This document shows, piece by piece, positions 33,915-45,811 of a stretch of 64,000 nt of DNA; position 1 is the first letter of the stretch, and the number at the start of each line of letters is the position of its first letter. The DNA comes from Cryptomeria japonica. Lineage: Eukaryota > Streptophyta > Pinopsida > Cupressales > Cupressaceae. The position numbers and the translations under genes are program-made. The stretch lies in contig NC_081415.1 of the NCBI RefSeq assembly GCF_030272615.1, positions 512,147,034 to 512,211,033 on the forward strand, written 5' to 3'. The notes under the pieces were generated by a model. That model worked only from the letters and a program-made list of their open reading frames with translations, ran no database searches and was not told where the DNA came from.

Positions 33915-36594
33915 TCTTTAAGATGTTTCCACAAAAGTATCTTAACATGATGAGTAATGTGACATCTTCAAGTGACCAAATCAATGTGCAAGAACAACAA
34001 AGTGGGGAGTTGTTAAGTTTTTCCCTGCATCCAAATGAAGAAAATGCACAACAAGCAACTCAACCTACATTGATGAGTAAATGTGCTTCAAAGGCATTGA
34101 CAGTGACTATTCCTCAAAAGTCACCATTTGAGACAATAAATAATCCACTATTCAACACAACACCTGTAACACAAGATCAAATGAAGAACACCCAAATATT
34201 GACAGCTGTCCCTCAACAAGAAGTGGTTCCTTACATGCATAAAGTGGGATCAAAATCTAAGATGCAGGAAAGCTTCAAACTGGAATGCCTAATGTCACCA
34301 ATGTCCAAAATAATTCCACGATGCAACAAAGTTCTTATGTCCCGTTAAGTTCAATATCTTTGCCGAACACTATTGCGACAAATCCTTCGATAATGGCGAC
34401 ACAAAGAGCTACAGATAGTGGTTTGCACCAACAACAATTGTTGCAACAATTGAGTAATATACAAAAGGTACAATCGAATGTGCAAACAAGTAATGTGCAA
34501 CAACAACAATTTCGCATTCAACAACAAATTGTAGCGCCTTCGGCACCATTACAAGTTAATGCAAACTTGCAACCATCACAATGGATTGGACAAACAACAT
34601 AGCAAGTTAATGCAAGTGCTATACCCCATCCTAAGGAGAAGCAATGAAAAGCACCTTAACAAAGGTTTTTACAAATGATGGGATATACACCATGACAACA
34701 ATTGGCACAAAGTCAACAAATTCCAATCCGTCAGCATCAACACCAACATGTGCCACAATATGTGCCAAGGCAAACAAGCTATCCTAATTTACAACCACAA
34801 TTGGCGCCTGTGCAATATCAACAACCTACTCAATTGCAATATCAACCTAGGCTCCAAGAGGCACAACAACAAGGTCAATATCAAGGCATAGCACAACCGC
34901 AGCAACAAGCGATGTACCAAGAACTTTATATGCTGGAAACACCAAAAACGGCCATTTCAGAGTATCAACAACTGATCAAAAATGCGATGTATCGACAAAG
35001 GATACCAACTGGGATTAATGATGGACCTCTAAATTCTGATACAATTGTGCAACAACTTGAGAAGTTGCAATGAAAAGTTGACGCATTAGAAACTAAAGGA
35101 ACAAAGAAGTTGTATACAGATCAAGATTTATGTCCTAATCCATTTGACAAGAGTGTACACATGCCTCCATTCCCTAAGCATTTTGAGGCACCTAATTTTG
35201 AGAAATATAAAGGGAATGGCAATCCAAAAGATCACATTCGAGCATTTTTCGCAGCATGTACTGAGGTAAGCTATGAAGAGACGTATTTAATGCGCTTATT
35301 TGCACGAAGTCTCACGGGACAAGCTATGGATTGGTATTCACATCTGCCAGGAAATATAAAGACTTGGTCTGAATTGGCTCAAAATTTTTTATCTCATTTT
35401 GCGTTCAACATCGACAGTGATGTGATCATGTCAGATTTATGCAACACTAAGCAAAAGCAAGGTGAATCATTAGTGACTTTCTTGCAACGATGGCGAAGCT
35501 TGTATAGTCGTTCTTCTCTTGATATACCTGAAGAATAACAAGTGAATCTGTTTATCCAGAATTTGGTCCCAGAGATGATGTATGAGCTAAAATTGAAAAG
35601 TCCCAGTACTATAGAGAAACTCATTAAGAAGGGAATGAGCATTGAAACGGCTCTGGTAGCTAAAGGAATTATTAAGCTCAATAAAGACAATGACAATACC
35701 AATTATTCGGGGGATAGAAACAGATTTTGGTATAAGAACAAGAATGTCACTAATGATGGAGTTGTTGATGCAAGAGCAGTGAATGCAAATCAACCCCCAT
35801 TCACGATCAAGAAATTGAGTGTTCCTAATATGTCAACCATGGAACAAAATCAAGCACCAATGAGCAATGTTACTCAACAGCTGCAATACCAACAGCATGC
35901 TCAACAACAGCAGACTCAACAATATAACCAACAACAAGGCCAACAACAAAACCAGCAGCACAAAGCCTTCTGATCGCGGGATGGGCCTCCTCAACAATTT
36001 ATGCCATTGGGAGAGCCTATTGAATCAGTAATGAGACAATTGATATAAGCAAAATTTATTAAGCTACCAGATATCAAGGTAGAACCAGTGGTAAAACCGC
36101 ATTGGTGGAATGATAATGCATACTGTGAATATCATCGGTCCAAAGGACACAAAACTGCATCCTGTTTCCAATTGAAACACATGATTCAAGATTTATTGGA
36201 GCAAGGAGTAATTGAGGTAGATCCACCCCATCCGACCTCTAACACTGATCATACTATTTTCAAAACTTCTTTGCTTGATCATGACAAGGGTAAAGCATCT
36301 TCTTCCAACTCTGCCCAAACAACAAATTATGCAAGTTCTAGTTATAATAATGTCATTAATTGTTTTCGCGCATCAACTGAGTATGTTTCTACCCTGAGAA
36401 TAAAGGGACAAGATCCTTCTTGTGCAGTCACCACTCATCGATCCAAGATGGTCCTGAAAGGAGCTCCTGCAGCTCCTCCCAAGCCAACTCCTACAAGTCA
36501 GTATAATCTTTTGGATCACCTAGGAAAGACACCTGCACAAATATCAATCCTTGAGTTATTGAAAATGTCTCCCATGCATCATGCAGTGCTTTAA
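33915..36594 (+). pseudogene. Element D gag, main part
   Basis: Resumes after F. A Gln-rich low-complexity region (34285-35000) leads to the capsid domain at 35110-35538: PFPKHFEAPNFEKYKGNGNP, HIRAFFAACTEV, LTGQAMDWYSHLPGNIKTW and LQRWRSLY. A second Gln-rich stretch (35860-35970) precedes the zinc finger YCEYHRSKGHKTASCFQLK near 36120-36175, the Cys-His form usual in Tat/Athila gag. The frame holds from 34285 to 36594 with stops near 34602, 34648, 35072, 35536, 35971 and 36048, several at expected Gln or Arg. Confidence 0.85.
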
Positions 36595-37544
36595 TTGAGT
36601 CCACTATTCTGACAGATATTGATGTTGACCACTTTCAAGCCTGGATTGGACATTTAGCCGTTTCCCAAAATGTCGCATTTTCTGACAATGATATCTCACC
36701 TGATAAGCTCCCTCACAATGATCCTTTACACCTTGAAGTCTTTGTTCATAACTGCAAAATTCAACGAGTCTTGAAAAATGGCGGAGCAGGTCTTAATATT
36801 TGTACTTTGAGAGTGGTTATTGGCCTTGGATATACAGAAAATGACATTGATGCTTCTAAAAGAATAACAATCAAAGCATATGATGATGCTTAGCGCCCAT
36901 CCAAAGGGATAATTACATTGCCTATCAGAGTTGGTCCAGTGACAGAAAACACTTTCCTGCAAGTCCTCGACCTTGATCTCCCTTATAATATGATCCTTGG
37001 CCGTCCATGGATTCATGCAATGAAAGTGGTTCCATCCACCTATCATCAATGTTTAAAATATCCTTACAATGGAACTGAGATAACAATTCCGGGAGATCCT
37101 AATCCATTCCAATTTTGTGCTACTCTAAAGGATACCCCTCAGCAGCAAGTCCCAGTCAATAGAGAGGCCAAATCACATAGCTATGTGGATCCTAATCAAT
37201 TGTTAGATGCTATCAAAGGAAAATTGAAGATACAAGACCAAGGTTGTGGAGAATATTCAATGGATCAGACATTCCTCATCGGGAATTTGCCAATATCTCC
37301 AAAATCATATGGCAAACCGCATTTATTGCAAAAAGAACCTAAGGTCATTATTCAATATCAGCCTCCCACTACATTTACAAGATGGGGAGAACTTGACAAA
37401 GAAACTGTAGATGACAATGTCATAGATTGGATTTATAAAGATCCAACTGAGACCCCACCTGTCAGATTGCAGTGGAACGATATGGAAAAGGATTTACTAT
37501 GCTGCAAAAGAAAGGATATGATGGTTGCAGTGGCTCAGGATTGA
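36595..37544 (+). pseudogene. Element D protease
   Basis: Tat-type protease. The active-site segment reads VLKNGGAGLNICTL near 36771-36812, where this family normally has an Asp before GGA, so the catalytic Asp appears to be Asn. RPSKGIITLPIRVGP and YNMILGRPWIHAMKVVPS (near 36985-37035) complete the fold. A TAG precedes RPSKG at 36892. The C-terminal linker is open to 37544. Confidence 0.78.
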
Positions 37545-38440
37545 ACAACAATGGAAGGCTAGAACCTGTCATACCCAAGAGACGACCTCCAACTTTAGGG
37601 TTAGGTTTTGTACCGTTGTGAATTGGATCCACATCTACCAAAGTGCCCACGTGTAAAAAAGGGCATGATTCTGACAATGAAATAACACCTGAGGATACCC
37701 GACCCGAAACTGATTCTAATGAATGGGAGTGGAGTTCTTTTTCTTCTAGGTCCTATGCCCTCGATAATATTTTCATTGACCCTGATAATTTGCCTATGGA
37801 AGATAAACATGAAATAACTCCTCTTCCTAAAACATGTCCTCATGCTTGGATAGAGACATTTTGGGATCCAAGCTCTGAATCCGATACAAGCAGTTCGGAT
37901 AGTGACATTATAGATGTTCATATCTTTACCATATCAGCCCTCTCTCTCCTTACAATTGATGATGACATGCCCCTCATCTATCCCCAGCTTATCCAACATG
38001 ACCAACAAGAACCGCTCACATTGAACTGTTTTCAAAATGACGAAGCAATTGCAGAATTCCTTGGACTACGGGAAGGCATACCACAAGGTGATCACAAGGT
38101 AGGATTTGCTATTGACCTGGATTCCATGGCATATTTTGGGGAGTCAACTCCCTCTTCCAGTCATCAAAATGAAAAAAGAAAAGAAATAGTAAAAAATCAA
38201 AAGAATAGATCTTTGGGTGAAAACCGTAAGGCACTCTCTGATCATACAAAAGTAAAAAGAAAAGACGTACCTGCGGGTGAAAACCTCTCTGAGGTGCCCA
38301 AAGGTGGAAGAGTGGACATACCCCTATCAAGTCAGGACAAATCAACATTGCTTGTGGAAATGACCGAGGAAATCAATTTGGGTACACCTGACAACCATAA
38401 GGTCATTCATTTTGCTGCTTCTCTCTCACAATAGGAAAAG
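37545..38440 (+). pseudogene. Element D protease-RT linker
   Basis: An open stretch of 263 codons (37643-38434) rich in Asp, Glu and Ser, with no catalytic motif. Linkers of this kind join protease and RT in Tat elements. The TAG at 38432-38434 precedes EKIDFVNFFLEKKINFAW. Confidence 0.5.
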
Positions 38441-39346
38441 ATAGATTTTGTCAATTTCTTTCTTGAGAAGAAGATCAACTTTGCATGGTCCTGTGCAGAT
38501 ATGCCTAGCCTTGATCCAGAATTGGTTCTTCATCATTTGCCACTAAAAGTTGATGCCAAGCCTATCAAACAAAAACTTAGAAAGATGCATCCTTAGGTGG
38601 CTCTTTTGGTCAAAGTGGAACTAAAAAAATTGCTAGATGTGGGCTTCATCAAACCCATTGATTATGCAGACTGGATTTCAAATTTAGTACCAGTTAGCAA
38701 AGTAACTGGGGGCATCAGAATCTGCACAGATTTTAGGGATCTCAATAAAGCATGCCCTAAAGATGATTTTCCATTGCCAAACATAGACATCATAGTGGAC
38801 ATGACGGCTGGATATGAGATGCTTTCATTGATGGATGGTTTCTCTGGCTATAACCAAATTCGCATTGCTCCTGAAGATTAGCATAAGATAGCATTCACCT
38901 ATGCTTGGGGTACCTACTATTGGAACATGATGCCCTTCGGTCTTAAAAATGTAGGTGCAACATATCAAAGAGCAATGATGACAATTTTTCATGATTTCAT
39001 GCACACTCTGATGGAGGACTATGTTGATGACTTGTTATGCAAATCTTTCACCAGAGATAGTCATCTGGCCATCCTGGGCCTGATTTTTGACCGAATGGAA
39101 ACCTACAAACTTAGGCTCAATCCAAAGAAGTGTGTCTTTGGTGTCACAGCTGGCAAGTTACTAGGATACATTGTTTCTCACCGAGGCATTGAGGTCGACC
39201 CTGCCAAAAGTCAAAGCAATAATGGATATGCCTCCACCTTCAAATCTCTGGCAATTAAGAAGTCTACAAGGAAAGCTCTAGTCAATCCATCGCTTCATAG
39301 CTCAGTTGGCCGACAAATGTCATCCATTCCAGCATCTATTGCATAA
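38441..39346 (+). pseudogene. Element D reverse transcriptase
   Basis: Lead-in FAWSCADMPSLDPELVLHHL; then VGFIKPIDYADWISNLVPV, RICTDFRDLNKACPKDDFPL, LMDGFSGYNQIRIAPED, MMPFGLKNVGATYQRAM and the catalytic DYVDDLLCKS (near 39018-39047). CVFGVTAGKLLGYIVS follows. TAG stops stand at expected Gln after MHP and after PED (38879-38881). A frame change near 39210-39240 ends the segment. Confidence 0.9.
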
Positions 39347-39829
39347 AGGTGTCGCTTTCAAATGGACTGAGCAATGTCAAGCAGCCTTTCAAGCTCTTAA
39401 GGAATATTTGCTGTCGCCACCTATTTTAATGCCTCTGATAGATGGAAAGCCATTTTTATTGTATATTTCTGCAACTGAAATGGCATTAGGATTTCTCTTG
39501 GCCCAACAAGATGAGAATGGCAAAGAGCGAGCCATTTACTATATCAGCCAGACATTGGTAGGCTATGAGCTAAATTATTCAACTATTGAAAAGGGCATGC
39601 TTAGCAGTGGTATTTGCAATGCAGAAACTCTGACATTATATGCTGAGCCATTGAACATTGTTGGTTGCAAAAATTGATCCCTTAAAATATTTGCTTAGCC
39701 GAGCAGCTTTGATGGGTCGCCTAGCAAAATGGGTCATGATTCTCAGTAAATTTGACATTGAGTATATGGAGAAAAAGGCGATAAAAGGACAAGTCATAGC
39801 AGATCAACTTGCAGAGGCTCCTATTTCTG
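39306..39829 (+). pseudogene. Element D polymerase RNase H
   Basis: KWTEQCQAAFQALKEYLLSP, PFLLYISATEMALGFLLAQQ (the first catalytic Asp position holds Ser-Ala) and AIYYISQTLVGYELNYSTIE are in one frame; after a frame change near 39590-39660, IDPLKYLLSRAALMGRLAKW follows. This is the degenerate RNase H and connection typical of elements that also carry the archaeal-type domain, which has been proposed to take over the activity. Confidence 0.78.
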
Positions 39830-40290
39830 ATGATCATCCCATGTTCGCTGAGTTTCCAGATGAATCACTCTTTGCTCTCACATCCTCTAATGAATGGAAG
39901 TTATACTTTGATGGGTCCCATACTAAGTTTGGATCCGAAGCCGGCATCTTGTTTGTCACCCCTTAAGGTGATGCTATTCCAAAGTCTTACAGAATAACTT
40001 TCCACTGTACCAATAACATTGCAGAGTATGAAGCACTGGTCACAGGACTCCGAGTAGCAGTCCACTGGAACATCAAGCATTTGCAAGTCTATGGAGATTC
40101 TCAATTAGTCATCCGACAAGTGAATGATGACTACGAAACAAAAGATGAAAAGCTTATTCCCTATAAGCATATGGTAGATTTCTTCAAGACCAAATTCATG
40201 GCTATCCATTTCAATCAAGTTCCAAGAATGCAAAACAAGTCGGTAGATGCGATGGCTATGATTGCCTCCATGTTAAATATGCCAAACAAT
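39830..40290 (+). pseudogene. Element D archaeal-type RNase H, downstream of RT
   Basis: WKLYFDGSHTKFGSEAGILF (first Asp, near 39895-39950), NNIAEYEALVTGL (Glu, near 40013-40050), LQVYGDSQLVIRQV (Asp, near 40081-40120) and NKSVDAMAM (last Asp, near 40232-40258) are all present. One TAA stands in the loop after VTP (39964-39966). This is the standard Tat order, RT then RNase H then archaeal-type RNase H then integrase, and contrasts with element A. Confidence 0.87.
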
Positions 40291-41649
40291 ATGGACAAAT
40301 GTGAATTTTTAGTTGAACAATTGCTGGTTCCTTCTTTTGACATTCCGACAGCAGATGTGATGTGCGTTCTTGTTGGTCCCAACTCCCCATGGTACAATGA
40401 TGTCTATCAATATTTGAAATCCCAAACCTTATCGCCCAACCTTTCCGCTAACCAACACCGAGCCTTTATCTGACAGACAGCCAAATATGTCATCATCGCC
40501 GACACCCTTTACCGTCGTTCCTTTGACCATACCCTCCTCAGGTGTTTGGATTTTAACGAAGCACAAATGGCTTTACATGAGGTTCACGATGGTATATGTG
40601 GGGGCCATTTCAATGGTCTAAGCTTAGCTAAAAAGTTGATTCGTGCTGGGTATTATTGGCCCACTCTGGAAAAAGATGTTCATGATTTTGTTAAGAAGTG
40701 ATACAAATGCCAGATTCATGGAAACTATATTCATGCACCAGCCCAAGAGCTTCATTCTGTCATATCTCCGTGGCCTTTTTCTCAATGGGGATTGGATCTT
40801 ATTGGCAAGATTCACCCGACCTCTGCAAATGGACACAAGTTCATCATTACAGCCATAGAGTATTTTACAAAATGGATTGAGGTTATCCCCATGACCTATA
40901 TCACAGGTGTCCAAATTTCAAAATTCTTGCTGAATTATATCATATGCCGGTATGGGGTTCCCCTTGCCATAGTCACAGATAATGGTTGTCCTTTCAAGAA
41001 TAAAGATGTTAAAGAGCTTTGTGCAAATTTTCATATCCAACACCGTTTCTCCAGTCCATACTATCCACAGGGAAATGGTCAAGCCGAAGCATCAAATAAA
41101 ACCATTATCAAGATCCTGAAAAAAGGTTGTCAATGATGCTGGTCGAGATTGGCATGTACAGTTGAATCCAGCATTATGGGCCTATCGCACTTCTATTCGC
41201 ACACCTACTGGCGCAACACCTTATTCCTTGGTGTATGGTGCAGAAGCTATTTTACCTTTGGAGGTGGAGATTCCTTCCTTGTGTGTTTCCTTGCAACATC
41301 TGATTGATGACGAGACACACAGAGTCTCTCGGCTACATCAGCTTGAGATGTTAGATGCGAAACGTCAGACAGCTCTGACACATTTGCAAGCATATCAAAA
41401 CCATCTCCGTCGCTCTTATAATAAGAAGGTCAAAGGGCGACACTCAAAGTGGGAGACCTAGTTTTAAAGGCAAACCCTAAGAATGCCCAGTCTACTGACA
41501 TCATCAAAGGAAAGTTTGAACCTAATTGGGTTGGTCCTTTCATAGTAACTGTAGCATATGGCTCAAGGGCATATCAGCTTGCTACCCCGGAAGGTGAACC
41601 TCTGTCCGATCCTATAAACAGCATGCATCTTCCCAAGTACTGGGCATAA
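40291..41649 (+). pseudogene. Element D integrase
   Basis: Zinc finger: HEVHDGICGGHF and YYWPTLEKDVHDFVKKxYKC, whose first Cys is a TGA near 40699. Core: WGLDLIGKIHP (Asp, near 40790-40822), AIVTDNGCPFKN (Asp, near 40970-41000) and YYPQGNGQAEASNKTI (Glu, near 41059-41106). A frame change near 41125 is followed by LNPALWAYRTSIRTPTGATP and the C-terminal tail ending at TAA 41647-41649 after MHLPKYWA. A TGA follows RAFI at 40471-40473, where CGA (Arg) is expected. Confidence 0.9.
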
Positions 41650-41675
41650 TTTTCTATCAGTACTTCTTCAAAAAT

Positions 41676-42420
41676 GATCTTGAAAAAATACAAAAAAAAT
41701 CAAAAAAGAGAAAAATACAAAAAAATCAAAAAAGAGAAAAATACAAAAAAATCCAAAAAAAAGAAAAATACAAAAAAATGAAAAAAAGAAAAAAAAAAGA
41801 AAAAGAGCAAAAAGAGTAAAGAAAAATGATTCGCCCTCTAGTGAAAACCTGGCAAACAGGCGCTTTGGGGCAAGTACCTTGGTGAAAACCTGGCAAATAG
41901 GCGCCATGTGTAAAATGAGATCGTTGCTCCATCATCTATCATGACCTCTAAGCTATGCTTTTTCTCGGCCGGTTTCTCACGTCTATCTTTGTCTTGACCC
42001 AATGTCCTATTCCAGGCCTGTTATTGGTCAACATCATTGTCTTACATACCCCGGTTCCTTGTCCATATGTTTTGGTCCCAGTCTATGTATGTCTTTCAGA
42101 TGTGCATTGGGTGTGTTCCCTTGTCATGATCGATCACTAGAATTTAAACATTTAAAATGTCCTGAAAAAAAAAATCTTCAAAAACATTTAAAAATGTCCT
42201 GAAAAAAAAATCTTTAAAAAAATTTAAAAATGTCCTGAAAAAAAAATCTCAAAAAATTTAAAAAAGTCCTGAAAAAATCTTCAAGCAAAAAAAAAAAAAA
42301 TGAAAAATGTCCTGAAAAAATCTCTAAAAATCGAATAATGTCCTGAAAAAATCCCTAAAAATCATATAAAGTCCTGAAAAAATGAATACAAAAACATTTC
42401 AAAAACATTAAAATCCAAAA
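41676..42420 (+). repeat. A-rich simple and tandem repeats, element D 3' region
   Basis: 41676-41825 is a run of imperfect AAAAATACAAAAAAATC units. 41837-41905 holds two copies of GAAAACCTGGCAAA-AGGCGC, a sequence I associate with Tat 3' regions. 42150-42420 holds about seven units of the type AAAATGTCCTGAAAAAAT of varying length. The Phe-rich minus-strand frames across 41668-41935 are by-products of the A-runs. Confidence 0.75.
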
Positions 42421-42632
42421 ACATGCATTTTGTCAATAAAGGATCTCTTTTTGTGTATAAGACATATCACTGAGCATACATCCAACGACATGCAATCACA
42501 CGTTGTGCTTTAATGAACTCATGCATGAATAGGTGAACATTTTCCATCAAACCAGACATTCAAACTGATCAAAATTGTCTTATCAATCGAACGTCACCAT
42601 CAAAATCATTCATCCTTGGCACACTATCATGA

Positions 42633-42765
42633 GTCTTATACAGGGTGTGGTATACTCGAAACCAGACTGTGTCCTGTCTTATACAGGGTGTGGTATACTC
42701 GAAACCAGACTGTGTCCTGTCTTAGACAGGGTACCACATTCCCTGAAACCAGACAGCATGATCGT
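42633..42765 (+). repeat. 43-base tandem repeat
   Basis: Two nearly perfect units starting GTCTTATACAGGGTGTGGTA at 42633 and 42676 and a third, diverged unit at 42719. All end in GAAACCAGAC. Within the untranslated part of element D. Confidence 0.85.
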
Positions 42766-43492
42766 CCTATCAACGCTTTCAACTTTTGACAATGAAGATC
42801 AAGATGTTTGTTTGATTTGTTGGAATTTGTGCATCTTATCTTTTTATTGATTTATCTTTGGCTTCGGTCATGTTCCTATGTTGCTCGATGATGTCACTAA
42901 GTGATTTAGAGTGACCGGGATGGATCATGGTCCTTTTCTTTTTGATTGTGATCATTGTTTATGATGTGTCTGTCTTTTGCACAAAGGGTTGCATTTCAGC
43001 TCTAGCCTTCAATGCCATGATGCTACGCATCCATTTTGCTATATAAAAATAAAGGTTCTCACCTATAAAGTGCATTACTGAAAGCAAGTTTTCTTCATCT
43101 TTAACTGTCCGCCGTCTCATTTTTCTTCTTACTAACATTTCTTCCATCCGTTCGAATATTCAGTTCGGTCTAGTGCTCTGATTTCCCCGCACACATATGC
43201 TGCATCCTGCATCCATTTCGTTAGTACATTTGCATTACATTAAGCATCATATCAAGCATTTTATCCATTTCATATTATCAATCCATCAAAAATACATAAA
43301 CAAAAATGCATCCATACATATTCCACAATGGTACATAAACAGTGCATAAGTCATCAATACATGGAAAAATAACATAAGTCATAACATGTTGCATCCCATC
43401 ATATCGATGCATATCATATCATCTGTCACAATAATATCGGAGTACAAAATTGGACTGTCTATCCTAAGTATGGCCCACAGGCTAACTACAAA

Positions 43493-45290
43493 ATGTCAAA
43501 CTACATAATGTCTACTGTCTATCTAAGGAGCACGTGCCTTTGTCACTGGGTGCTCCCTCAGTCCTCCTCATCCTTGCAAGGTCTTGCGGATGATGTCCCT
43601 CCTAGTCCTGGCTGTGGTGGTCTCATAGGTCCACTCACCCTCATGCTGCTCAATGACCTCCGAGAGCATGCCCTGCTCTCTGTCCTCGATCATGCCCGAT
43701 ATGAAGGTGCTCTCTGCTCTGGTGGAACTGCACTCTCATATAGTGTCCTCCAATGGCGTATCTCCTCTCCAGTCTCTACCAACATTTGTCCTTGCTCCCG
43801 TACACTAGCATCCCGGGTCGACCCAATATACTTAGTGACTCTCTATCCTTCTCGCTGTGCCTGTGCTACTGTTGTGTCTCGATCCGCTATGAGTCTGGCT
43901 ATCTCTCCCTCTAAAGCCGCAATGTGATCCTACTGACTCGCTATGGTAGCCCTGAATATCTCCATCTCCTCTGTCCTAGCTGTCTCTGGCTCTATGGGTA
44001 TGTCCTGTAATGCCTCCTGCTCCCCATCCTCATCTCCGTCCTCATCCCCACCATCCTCATCTCCGTCCTCATCATCCCCATCATCCTCATCCTCGTCTCC
44101 ATCCTCGTCATCCCCCTCCTCCTCGTCCCTGCCCTCATCCTCCTCTCCTGTGAGTGGGAAGTCCTCCTGTCTCCTCGGCACTGGAATATCCGAATCTATC
44201 AATGGTACTGGCCGTCATTGTGCAAACCATCTATCATACTCATCTGTCATCCTGGCGTCCGCTACATCTGATCTCCAATCCCATTGTCTCTGCTGTAGTT
44301 CTGAGAAGTTAGTATATGCTATGTGTGGCTGAATCATACTCCCCCACTGACTTGTCTCTCTGTGAGATCGGGCAAAGTGTGCAATCCTCCTAGGTACATC
44401 CTGCCTCTCTCCAAACTATCGTCTGACTCTCTCTGGCAGGTACAACTCAAACACTCTCTGGTGATTCACTGGTCGCCCAATCAAGTACCTCTCCTGTCTA
44501 CAATACAGTAACTCTTCACTGTCATTTGACCATCCCGAGCAATCTCGATATGGCCTCTATATGAACTCTCTCAGTCGGTCTAGCTCATGTCGCCAATATA
44601 ATATGTATCCAAAAGGACCCTGTCTCAGTGCTCCCCCATAGCAATACACATATGGTCGGTGTGGTACTACCTGTAGCAGTGTAACTCCACACCTCAAAGT
44701 CTGAACTCCTTGATATGCTATCTGATGCAACTGAAAATAGAGCATAGCCAATACACATGGTCCCCATGCGTACACTGTCCCCTCTGTCGCCATCCACTCT
44801 AGCACTCTTCCCCATCCAATAGGGAATCCATGTCCTTGTCTATCTCCTGCTAGTAGACATGCTATCACCATGGCTATCACCACATATCATCGATCATACT
44901 CTGATGCCATAGTCTCCCAGCCAATCTCCCTCTCAACGATATCCAGATCATCTGCATCGCACTCAAACAATCTGCACAATGCATCTCTCCCTGTCACTGG
45001 ATCATACTCTATCATCTCTCCATGAATCAGAATGCGGAGGATATTCCATACATCCTCCAGTGTCACCGTTGCCTCTCTAGTCGCCAGATGGAATGAGGAA
45101 GTCTCTAAATGCCATCGCTTTGCCAATGTGGTAAGCAGTCCTATGTTTGCCCTAATCTCGGGCATGAATGTGACATAGTATATCCCAAGTCCTGCTAAGG
45201 TATCTCTCTTTGTGCTCCTGAGTCTATGTCATAGCATGAAGCAGTCAGGTCGGTTCTCTCGTGTGATCAATGGATACTGTCGACTCTACA
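43493..45290 (-). pseudogene. Antisense plant mobile domain (PMD) ORF carried by element D
   Basis: On the minus strand one frame runs from about 45290 to 43930 with few stops. Motifs in order: LAKRWHLETSSFHL and ATVTLEDVWNILRILIHGE (near 45130-45020), which is the PMD hallmark; FPIGWGRVLEWMATEGTVYA (near 44830-44765); VFELYLPERVRRxFGERQDVP (near 44460-44395), with a TAG at the expected Gln; then an acidic Asp/Glu run (44030-44150). A coiled-coil-like tail follows to about 43493. TGA stops near 45224 and 44884 stand where CGA (Arg) fits. PMD proteins are plant proteins of transposon and host type; the role in a retroelement is unknown. It lies between pol and the 3' LTR, opposite to transcription of D. 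Confidence 0.8.
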
Positions 45291-45467
45291 TCACAAATTG
45301 GGGCACATTTTGTCAGTTTTAGGGTTTGCTCCTACGCGTTGCATTTCCTCATTTTCATGTCTAATCAGGGTGTTTTTTCATCTAATTTGACCTATCCTAC
45401 CCTTGTCCCCTTTTTCTGGATCATTTGCATGTCATTTTGACCAAAATTAGGGTTTGCATTGCACAAT

Positions 45468-45581
45468 TGCACCTGTGTAAGGTAACCTGCACCTGTGTCA
45501 GGTAACTTGCACCTGTGTCTCCCTACACAAGTGCAGAAGACCCTACACAAGCGCAGGATTCACCCTACACAAGCGCAGGAG
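45468..45581. repeat. Paired direct repeats that are mutually inverted
   Basis: Three units of GCACCTGTGT-AGGTAAC type (45468-45520) are followed by three units of CCCTACACAAGCGCAGGA type (45524-45581). The second set is close to the reverse complement of the first, so the cluster can form several alternative stems. It lies just upstream (minus strand) of the antisense PMD ORF. Confidence 0.65.
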
Positions 45582-45811
45582 TCCTTTTCGGCATCCCCTG
45601 TGGGCCCCGCAATGTCCCACAAGCAATTAAAATTCATGAAATTGAAAACATGTGTATTTGAGATCCATACCGCTGCTCCTACGTCGTTCGGTCGTCTAAA
45701 TGTGTGTACACGTTCCCCAAGGTGATCCGCCATTGGAATGTTCATCATCTCTCTGCAAGTGTCCTTGTCCAGAGCAACAAATTCTCCTCCTTGGCTAGTG
45801 CAAATGAGCAA
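45560..45811 (-). pseudogene. Possible antisense ORF fragment upstream of PMD
   Basis: 84 codons on the minus strand, including EFVALDKDTCREMMNIPMAD. This resembles KIDRETIMEAMGIP of the ORF in A's LTR. It could be a first exon or N-terminal piece of the antisense PMD gene, or chance. No start context or splice site can be shown. Confidence 0.3.

Noticed and set aside
34285-35073. Gln-rich frame as a host transcription factor
   Set aside because: Continuous in frame with the D gag capsid domain, so it is the low-complexity N-terminal part of gag.
41668-41935. Phe-rich minus-strand frames that look like membrane proteins
   Set aside because: Direct result of the A-rich simple repeat read in reverse.
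43943-44332. Plus-strand Ser/Pro-rich frame of 129 codons
   Set aside because: Mirror of the acidic run of the antisense PMD ORF, which has recognisable motifs; this strand has none.
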